Below are positions 28,790 through 33,932 of a DNA stretch of 33,932 nucleotides, in pieces. Each line of letters opens with the position of its first letter. Positions within the stretch are counted from its first letter, which is position 1. The DNA is from Zetaproteobacteria bacterium (GTDB lineage: Bacteria > Pseudomonadota > Zetaproteobacteria > Mariprofundales > Mariprofundaceae). The stretch lies in contig RFFT01000015.1 of assembly GCA_003696795.1 (NCBI GenBank), forward strand, positions 1 through 33,932. The letters run 5' to 3'. The translations under genes and the position numbers were made by a program. Below the pieces are notes generated by a model. It had not been told where the DNA came from, made no database searches, and worked only from the letters and a program-made list of their open reading frames with translations.

Positions 28790-29974
28790 TCACAGGGTGA
28801 AAGCACTGGCATCCTGGGCGGACGAGCCATCGCGCGGCGGCAGGCCCAGCTGCGCATGCGCGCTGAGCGGACGCCCCACCGCAAAGGGTGTCATGTCCAA
28901 CCCCGGGTTCTCGCCCAGCATCCAACGGCTCATGACATCCGCCGTCACCGGCGCCAGCGCAACACCATTGCGATAGTGGCCCGACGCCACCCAAAGTCCA
29001 GGCAGCGCCGGAACCGGTCCGAGATATGGCAGCCCATCCGGGCTGCCGGGACGGAACCCCATCCAGGCGCGCTCAATATGGTGCGCGGCCAGCCCCGGGG
29101 CAATCCGCCGCATGGCGTCGAGCAACTTCTGCTTCACCGCTTCCGTGGTTCCCGGCGTGAATCCGACACGTTCCATGCTAGCGCCCACCAGGATACGCCC
29201 ATCGCTACGCGGCACGAAATAGGCTTGATCATGCTTGACGATATGTCGCAGGGCGCCCGATGGCCCCTTGAGCAGCACGATCTGCCCCTTGACCGGCTCG
29301 ACCGGCAACCGAAAGCCCATCCGCGCCGCCAGCTCGCCGCTCCAACTGCCCGCCGCAAGCAACACCATATCCGCCGCAAACACGCGCCCATCCTCAGTCC
29401 GCACGCCGCTCAACCGCCCCCCATCCATAAGCAACGATTCCACGACAGCATGCTCAACCATCGCCACGCCCGCCCGCCGCAGGGCCTGGCGCACCGCCTT
29501 CAACAAACGAGGGTTGCGCACCTGCGCCACCTTCGGCCAAAGCAGCCCGCCGATCGCATCCTCGGCCAATGCCGGCTCATGCGCGCGCAATGCGGACGCA
29601 TCCAGTGAAACCACTTCCCAGCCAAAGCGCGCCGACCAGGCCAGCGCCGCATCTCGATGATGGTGGGCATCCCAAGGAAATTCCGGGATCAACAAACCAC
29701 ATCTTCGCCACTGGACATCCATTCCCGTTTCCACGTGCAACTCGCGCTGCATCTCGGCAAACAACCTTAGACTCCGGTCGACCAGACGCGTGAACGCGTC
29801 CGGGTACAGCCATGGATGAATCGGACACAGAATGCCGGCCCCCGCCCATGACGCCTCCTTGCCAAGCGCGCCCTTGTCCAACACCGTCACCCGCGCGCCC
29901 CGCTGGCGCAACCGCCACGCGGTCAAACATCCGATAATTCCGCCCCCAATCACCACCACGCGCTCACCGGCCAT
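28790..29974 (-). CDS. thiO: ThiO-like glycine oxidase (FAD-dependent)
   Basis: A 394-residue member of the DAO family that would oxidise glycine to the iminoacetate used for the thiamine thiazole ring. The FAD dinucleotide fold is V-V-V-I-G-G-G-I-I-G at 6-15, followed by A-S-W-A-G-A-G-I-L near 42-50, which is characteristic of ThiO. Later features are V-K-G-Q-I-V-L-L (about 240), D-Q-A-Y-F-V-P-R-S-D-G-R-I-L-V-G, W-M-G-F-R-P-G-S-P-D-G-L-P-Y-L-G-P and G-H-Y-R-N-G-V-A-L-A-P, the typical C-terminal flavin motifs. A tail of about 30 residues exceeds the usual length (about 370). No other thi genes are in the window, so a related amine oxidase remains possible. ATG at 29974 is fixed by a strong ribosome site. 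Confidence 0.85.
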   Translation of the reverse strand: MAGERVVVIGGGIIGCLTAWRLRQRGARVTVLDKGALGKEASWAGAGILCPIHPWLYPDAFTRLVDRSLRLFAEMQRELHVETGMDVQWRRCGLLIPEFPWDAHHHRDAALAWSARFGWEVVSLDASALRAHEPALAEDAIGGLLWPKVAQVRNPRLLKAVRQALRRAGVAMVEHAVVESLLMDGGRLSGVRTEDGRVFAADMVLLAAGSWSGELAARMGFRLPVEPVKGQIVLLKGPSGALRHIVKHDQAYFVPRSDGRILVGASMERVGFTPGTTEAVKQKLLDAMRRIAPGLAAHHIERAWMGFRPGSPDGLPYLGPVPALPGLWVASGHYRNGVALAPVTADVMSRWMLGENPGLDMTPFAVGRPLSAHAQLGLPPRDGSSAQDASAFTL

Positions 29975-29980
29975 TTTGAA

Positions 29981-29987
29981 CCTCCCC
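29981..29987 (-). promoter_or_regulatory. Shine-Dalgarno deciding the thiO start
   Basis: GGGGAGG on the minus strand, six bases before ATG at 29974. It sits in the 41-base divergent gap to hpnC, so promoters for the two genes must overlap each other or reach into coding sequence. Confidence 0.8.
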
Positions 29988-30015
29988 CTTGCCGCTGCCT
30001 GTCCGAAAGGCCACC

Positions 30016-30891
30016 ATGCCGCGCATGACATGCCATGCAAGCCACGACGTAGCGCAAGCATACCAATATTGCCTGCGCATCGCACGTGCGCACTATGAGA
30101 ACTTTCCGGTCGCATCCCGTCTGCTGCGCCGCGAGCTTCGCGCGCCCATCGCCGCCATTTATGCGTTTGCGCGGCACGCCGACGACCTGGCCGACGAGGG
30201 TGACGCCCCGCCTGAAACCCGCCTGAAGAAACTCGATGCCTGGGAAACGCTGCTCAAACGTTGCCTGGAACAGCGGGTCGAGCACCCGGTGTTTCTCGCC
30301 CTTGGCGACACGATCCGGCAACATCAGCTTCCGGTGGAACCGCTGTTTGATTTGTTGGTCGCCTTTCGCATGGATGTCTCCATCCATCGCTACGCCACCC
30401 GACAGGAACTGGCATTCTATTGTCGTCATTCCGCCAACCCGATCGGCCGCCTGATGCTTGCCCTGCACGGCATCGACAATGGGCGTGCCATCGCCTGCTC
30501 GGATGCGCTCTGCACCGCTCTGCAACTCACCAATTTCTGGCAAGATCTATCCATCGACAGGCAGCGCGGCCGCCATTACCTTCCCGACGAATGGCAGGCG
30601 GAAGACGTCGATACCCCCGAAGCCCTGAAAACCGCGTTGCAATGCGCCATCGCCTGGACCGAATCCTTCTATCGGCAGGGCGCGCAATTATTGCCCATGC
30701 TGCCGCTGCGCCTGCGCCTGCAAGCCGCAGCCACCTTGCACGGCGGGCGCAGCATCCTGCGACGGGTGGAGGCATGTCCCGATCCGCTGCATCAACGCCC
30801 CCGCTTAAGCCGTGCCGACTGGCGAGGCATGGCCCCGCGCATCCTGTTCGACGCACTCGTTCCCATACGCCACAAAGAGGCCCGCGCATGA
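30016..30891 (+). CDS. hpnC: HpnC, hydroxysqualene synthase
   Basis: A 291-residue all-alpha prenyl-transferase-fold enzyme. In the three-gene bacterial route, HpnD joins two farnesyl diphosphates into presqualene diphosphate and HpnC converts that to hydroxysqualene. The two aspartate-rich Mg-binding sites are seen: F-A-R-H-A-D-D-L-A-D-E (DDLADE at 56-61) and N-F-W-Q-D-L-S-I-D-R-Q-R-G-R-H-Y-L-P (D177, D181). The N-F-W-Q-D form separates HpnC from HpnD. ATG at 30016 with AAAGG five bases upstream is preferred to TTG at 29989 and ATG at 30025. The stop overlaps hpnD (ATGA). Confidence 0.93.
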   Translation: MPRMTCHASHDVAQAYQYCLRIARAHYENFPVASRLLRRELRAPIAAIYAFARHADDLADEGDAPPETRLKKLDAWETLLKRCLEQRVEHPVFLALGDTIRQHQLPVEPLFDLLVAFRMDVSIHRYATRQELAFYCRHSANPIGRLMLALHGIDNGRAIACSDALCTALQLTNFWQDLSIDRQRGRHYLPDEWQAEDVDTPEALKTALQCAIAWTESFYRQGAQLLPMLPLRLRLQAAATLHGGRSILRRVEACPDPLHQRPRLSRADWRGMAPRILFDALVPIRHKEARA

Positions 30892-31760
30892 GCCCGGAGG
30901 AATATTGCCTGCGCAAGACGCGCGGCGCCGGCTCGTCGTTTTACTATGCGTTCATTTTCCTGCCCACACCTCAACGACGAGCGATGATGGCGCTGTACGC
31001 GTTCTGCCGCGAGGTGGATGACATTGCCGACGATGTCAGCGACCGCCAGGTTGCGGTCGCCAAGCTCGCCTTCTGGCAGGACGAATTGCAACGCGCATTC
31101 ACCGGGCAGGCGCAGCATCCAGTGGGCAAGGAACTGGACTGGGCACGCCGAAACTACGCCATCGATGAGGAACTGTTCCGCGAAATCATCGACGGCATGC
31201 TGATGGATATCGAGCAGCAACCGATACTCAAGGCTTCCGACCTCGCACTCTACTGCTATCGGGTGGCGGGAGCGGTCGGGCTGCTGTCCATCGAAGTGTT
31301 CGGCTATCGAAATCGCCAAGCGCGCACCTTTGCCACCCACCTGGGGGAAGCCATGCAACGCACCAACATTCTGCGCGACATCGGAGAGGATGCGCGACTG
31401 GGACGCATCTACCTGCCGCAGGAAGACCGCATCCGCTTCCAGGTGCGCGACGAAGACTTCAAGGCCGCGTCCTGCTCTGCCGCGTTGAAGGCGTTGATCG
31501 CTCATCATGTTGCCCTGACCGAGGAAAAATATCGGCAGGCGCTGGATATACTGCCGGCTGAAGACCGTCGCAGCTTACGTCCCGCCCTGCTCATGGCGGC
31601 GATCTATTACGCGCAGCTGCAGCGTATCAAGCAGCGCGGATACGATGTCCTCGCCCACTCGGCGCATATCTCGCCACTGCGCAAGCTATGGATCGCCGCC
31701 CGTATGTGGCAGCGGGAAAAACACGCCGGCAAACACGGACAACCCATCCGGCTGGCATGA
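30888..31760 (+). CDS. hpnD: HpnD, presqualene diphosphate synthase
   Basis: A 290-residue squalene/phytoene-synthase-family enzyme that condenses two farnesyl diphosphate molecules to presqualene diphosphate. The first Asp-rich motif is F-C-R-E-V-D-D-I-A-D-D (44-49), the second is N-I-L-R-D-I-G-E-D-A-R-L-G-R-I-Y-L-P (D164, D168). The N-terminal S-F-Y-Y-A-F-I-F-L-P region and the R-T-N-I-L-R-D form are typical of HpnD. The last residue of the first motif is Asp where Glu is more usual. It overlaps hpnC and hpnE by four bases each (ATGA), so the three are translated as one operon. Confidence 0.94.
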   Translation: MSPEEYCLRKTRGAGSSFYYAFIFLPTPQRRAMMALYAFCREVDDIADDVSDRQVAVAKLAFWQDELQRAFTGQAQHPVGKELDWARRNYAIDEELFREIIDGMLMDIEQQPILKASDLALYCYRVAGAVGLLSIEVFGYRNRQARTFATHLGEAMQRTNILRDIGEDARLGRIYLPQEDRIRFQVRDEDFKAASCSAALKALIAHHVALTEEKYRQALDILPAEDRRSLRPALLMAAIYYAQLQRIKQRGYDVLAHSAHISPLRKLWIAARMWQREKHAGKHGQPIRLA

Positions 31761-33028
31761 CCCGTCGGACTGAAGATGCGCTGATTGTCGGTGGAGGATT
31801 GGCCGGACTAAGCTGCGCCATCACCCTGGCCGAGCATGGTCTGCGCGTGCGTGTAATCGAAGCCGCACCCCGTCTGGGCGGGCGCGCGGGTTCTTTTTTC
31901 GAGCCGCGCATGGGCCAATGGATCGATCAGGGACCACACTTGTTGATCGGCGCCTATCGTCACACCCTGGATCTCCTTCGCCGCTGCAATGCCGAACACC
32001 TCGTCCATTGGCAATCATCGCTGCAGCTACCGTTGTGGGACCCACAACGCGGGCGGTTTGCACTCCACCCCTCGCCTCGCCTGCCGCTCGCCATCGCCTT
32101 GCCCCGTGCGCTGGCCATGCTGCCCGGACACAGTTTCGCCAGTGTACCTGCCATGCTTCGCCTGCGTTTTGGCCAGGCAGGCACGCATGAGACCGTGGTT
32201 CAATGGCTACAACGTGTGCGTGCTCCCCACGAATTGGTCCGCGATTTCCTGGAGCCCCTTTGTCTTGCGGCCATGAACGAACACATGGACACCGCCAACG
32301 CGCGAAGCTTTCAACGCGTCCTCGTCACCGCATTCGCCAATCATGCGCACGCGCGACTGGGTTGGTTCCGACAGCCGCTTGGCCTGTGCATTGAAACCCT
32401 CGCCAAACATGCCCGCTCGCTCGGAGTATGCATAACCACCCACACCCAAATCAACGGCGTCAGCCACCGCGCCGGCATGACCGTGCTGCGCAGTCAGCGC
32501 GGAGAGGAATTCCGTGCGCCACACGCGGTGGCCACCGTACCTCCCTGGCACCAACATCGCCTGAGCGCCCCCGTCGCCACCCCCGCCAGCAACCCGATCA
32601 CCAACATCCATCTCTGGTTCGACGAACAATTGCGCCTGCCGTACCCCTTTATCGGAGGATTGGGCACCCAGGGCCAATGGTTCTTCGATGTCTCCGCACA
32701 AACCAGGCAACGCTCGACGGGTTCGCACCTATGCGTCGTGATCAGCGCTTTCCATGCCGGCAACAAACGCACCCTCGTTGACCAGGCATGTTCCGAACTG
32801 GCGCGCATCATGGAACGCAAGAAGCTGCCCGAGCCATGCCATAGCCGGGTGGTCTGCGTGCGTCGCGCCACCGTGCTGGTGCGGCCGCACCTTCCACCGA
32901 ACCTGCCGACGGGGATCGTGGACAGCATGGAGCACCCTGCGCCGGGCCAACTGCCCGCAACCATTGAATATGCCATCGAACGCGGAAAACAAGGGGCGGA
33001 GCGGGTGCTTGCCCGCTGCCAGCACTGA
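31757..33028 (+). CDS. hpnE: HpnE, hydroxysqualene dehydroxylase (unusual C-terminus)
   Basis: A 423-residue FAD-dependent amine-oxidase-fold enzyme that reduces hydroxysqualene to squalene, completing the HpnC/HpnD/HpnE route. The dinucleotide-binding site is V-G-G-G-L-A-G-L (11-18), followed by E-A-A-P-R-L-G-G-R-A-G-S (35-46) and D-Q-G-P-H-L-L-I-G-A-Y (57-67), all family-typical. The end has R-R-A-T and L-P-A-T-I-E (399-404), also typical. Between them, however, where family members carry an L-A-G-D-(W/Y) FAD motif, this protein reads M-E-H-P-A-P (E392, H393), about five residues shorter than usual. The other two frames show no Gly-Asp motif here, so it is not an obvious frameshift. FAD binding may still occur through the N-terminal fold. 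Function is assigned from operon position and the remaining motifs. Confidence 0.85.
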   Translation: MTRRTEDALIVGGGLAGLSCAITLAEHGLRVRVIEAAPRLGGRAGSFFEPRMGQWIDQGPHLLIGAYRHTLDLLRRCNAEHLVHWQSSLQLPLWDPQRGRFALHPSPRLPLAIALPRALAMLPGHSFASVPAMLRLRFGQAGTHETVVQWLQRVRAPHELVRDFLEPLCLAAMNEHMDTANARSFQRVLVTAFANHAHARLGWFRQPLGLCIETLAKHARSLGVCITTHTQINGVSHRAGMTVLRSQRGEEFRAPHAVATVPPWHQHRLSAPVATPASNPITNIHLWFDEQLRLPYPFIGGLGTQGQWFFDVSAQTRQRSTGSHLCVVISAFHAGNKRTLVDQACSELARIMERKKLPEPCHSRVVCVRRATVLVRPHLPPNLPTGIVDSMEHPAPGQLPATIEYAIERGKQGAERVLARCQH

Positions 33029-33137
33029 AAGTTTTCCACCGTCCAGAGCAACACGGACGCATCAAGTGTTACTTCAATACCCATAATAATTTACATTACA
33101 AGATAGTTACAACAACTTGTTTTTAAATGGATTTATG

Positions 33138-33160
33138 TTATGCCTAACAATTAGGCATAA
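33138..33160. repeat. Perfect 10-bp inverted repeat upstream of coq7
   Basis: TTATGCCTAA at 33138-33147 and TTAGGCATAA at 33151-33160 are exact reverse complements, separated by CAA. Neither strand shows a T run after the hairpin, so it is not an intrinsic terminator. Its size and position in an AT-rich leader suit a dimeric protein-binding site. Confidence 0.7.
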
Positions 33161-33194
33161 AGAAAAAAAGCGCGCCATAACCGTAAAACGCAAC

Positions 33195-33240
33195 CTTTGC
33201 ACAGGTTTATCCACATAGTTATCCACAGATGTTGTGCACA
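33195..33240 (+). promoter_or_regulatory. Tandem array of four DnaA-box-like sites
   Basis: Compared with the consensus TT(A/T)TNCACA: CTTTGCACA at 33195-33203 (one mismatch), TTATCCACA at 33207-33215 (perfect), TTATCCACA at 33219-33227 (perfect), TTGTGCACA at 33232-33240 (one mismatch). All lie on the plus strand with start-to-start steps of 12, 12 and 13 bp, close to one helix turn. Two perfect high-affinity boxes so close together are very unlikely by chance in GC-rich DNA. Confidence 0.75.
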
Positions 33241-33289
33241 ACCGCGCGCACGCTTGCTCGGACTCAAGCTTTGCCTACACTTGGCGCTC

Positions 33290-33932
33290 ATGAAACATGA
33301 TCCGAGACGCTATTCGCTGGTTGACCGCATCATTGGTGAGTTTGATCGCGCGTTGAACAACATCTTTTGCGAACAACAAAGCTCACGACCCTATCCAGCG
33401 GACGAAGCGTCGAGCGAGGAGCGGTTGACGCCACAGGAAAAGCGCTTGTCTGCCGGTCTCATGCGTGTAAACCACGCTGGCGAAATGGCGGCGCAGGCCC
33501 TATACCAGGGACAAAGCCTGACCGCACGGGATCCCGCATTGGCCAACAAGCTGCGTCAAGCATCGATCGAGGAAAGCGACCATCTGAACTGGTGCCGACG
33601 GCGATTGCACGAACTGGATGCGGCACCTTCGCGGTTGGATCCCTTTTGGTATGCCGGCTCGTTTGTCATCGGCTTTACCGCCGGCATCGCCGGCGACCGT
33701 TGGAACCTCGGCTTTCTCGCCGAAACCGAAAAACAGGTAGTGCGTCATCTGGACAGTCATTTGCAACGACTGCCCGCACAGGATCAGCGCAGTCGACGCA
33801 TCGTCGAGCAGATGAAAATCGACGAGCAAGGGCATGCGGATCTGGCCGAATCACTGGGTGCAGCCGAGCTGCCGGCGCCGATCAAGACCCTGATGCAACT
33901 TACCTCCAAAGTCATGACCACGCTGGCCGAAC
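33290..33932 (+). CDS. coq7: Coq7, 2-polyprenyl-3-methyl-6-methoxybenzoquinol hydroxylase (cut by window end)
   Basis: The first 214 residues of a di-iron monooxygenase that adds a hydroxyl group in late ubiquinone synthesis; the end lies beyond base 33932. The hallmark L-M-R-V-N-H-A-G-E-M-A-A-Q-A-L-Y-Q-G-Q (57-75) is clear. Iron ligands by family alignment are E65, E95 and H98 (E-E-S-D-H), E147 (A-E-T-E-K-Q-V) and E179 and H182 (D-E-Q-G-H). Coq7 is the form found in Pseudomonas and other non-enteric Gammaproteobacteria instead of UbiF. ATG at 33290 has no ribosome site; TTGCTC at 33254-33259 and TACACT at 33276-33281 (16-base spacer) would give a nearly leaderless transcript, a weak guess. 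Confidence 0.94.
   Translation, partial: MKHDPRRYSLVDRIIGEFDRALNNIFCEQQSSRPYPADEASSEERLTPQEKRLSAGLMRVNHAGEMAAQALYQGQSLTARDPALANKLRQASIEESDHLNWCRRRLHELDAAPSRLDPFWYAGSFVIGFTAGIAGDRWNLGFLAETEKQVVRHLDSHLQRLPAQDQRSRRIVEQMKIDEQGHADLAESLGAAELPAPIKTLMQLTSKVMTTLAE

Larger units (their letters stand above)
33029..33289. other. AT-rich intergenic region with DnaA-box array (oriC-like or DnaA-regulatory)
   Basis: This 261-base gap has no gene I can support. Bases 33081-33170 contain only 22 G+C in 90 (24%), far below the surrounding coding DNA. Right after a short GC-rich strip (33171-33176) come four DnaA-box-like 9-mers on the same strand. The tract also contains a perfect 10-bp inverted repeat. An AT-rich unwinding-type element beside ordered DnaA boxes is the basic plan of a bacterial origin, but dnaA, dnaN, rpmH and gidA are not nearby. 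A DnaA-titration or DnaA-controlled promoter for coq7 are the alternatives. Confidence 0.6.

Noticed and set aside
33138-33160. Integron attC-like core (GCCTAAC ... TTAGGC)
   Set aside because: Only the short core resembles an attC end; there is no imperfect 60-bp palindrome, no second pair of core sites and no integrase or cassette array nearby.
33138-33170. Intrinsic terminator after hpnE
   Set aside because: The hairpin is followed by A-rich, not T-rich, sequence on the plus strand, and by no T run on the minus strand.

Overview
The window is ordinary-looking chromosomal DNA from an aerobic, GC-rich (about 60%) bacterium of the Gammaproteobacteria or the closely related Acidithiobacillia. 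The evidence for that placement is the gene content: HflD, RatA/RatB (RnfH), YfgM-BamB-Der, HolC, a SixA-type phosphatase, Coq7 (ubiquinone) and a full HpnC-HpnD-HpnE squalene pathway, which is typical of hopanoid makers. I cannot name the genus. No insertion sequence, prophage, CRISPR array, tRNA or rRNA was seen. Coding density is very high, with many ATGA/TGATG stop-start overlaps.

Layout. Positions 1-2361 (+): the end of a class 1B-like pyrD, a secreted thermonuclease-family protein and a lipoprotein M48 metallopeptidase. 2372-5017 (-): valS. 5126-6640 (+): a voltage-gated-type potassium channel and a SlyD-type FKBP isomerase, closed by a clear intrinsic terminator. 6708-9511 (-): pgi, a PAP2 phosphatase and holC, transcribed in that order. 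9637-11998 (+): glgA and a ROK sugar kinase, with a recognisable promoter. 11993-13351 (-): mgtE. 13485-18179 (+): mfd, serB, hflD. 18161-18634 (-): sixA. 18704-19453 (+): map. 19450-28697 (-): one long, tightly packed set read carB, greA, DUF4149, perM-like, yfgM, bamB, der, ratA, ratB. 28790-29974 (-): thiO. 30016-33028 (+): hpnC-hpnD-hpnE. 33290 to the window end (+): coq7, cut by the window edge.

How genes work together. pgi, glgA and the kinase join glucose phosphorylation, hexose-phosphate interconversion and glycogen synthesis around one divergent promoter region. HpnC, HpnD and HpnE take farnesyl diphosphate to squalene, and the neighbouring coq7 serves ubiquinone, another prenyl product. 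YfgM and BamB belong to envelope protein biogenesis.

The most unusual place is the 261-bp gap before coq7. It holds a very AT-rich tract (22 G+C in 90 bases, 33081-33170), a perfect 10-bp inverted repeat, and four same-strand DnaA-box-like 9-mers at 12, 12 and 13 bp steps, two of them the perfect TTATCCACA. This looks like a replication-origin-like or DnaA-titrating/regulatory site and is my main candidate for follow-up. A second point of interest is HpnE, which has lost the usual C-terminal Gly-Asp FAD motif of its family.
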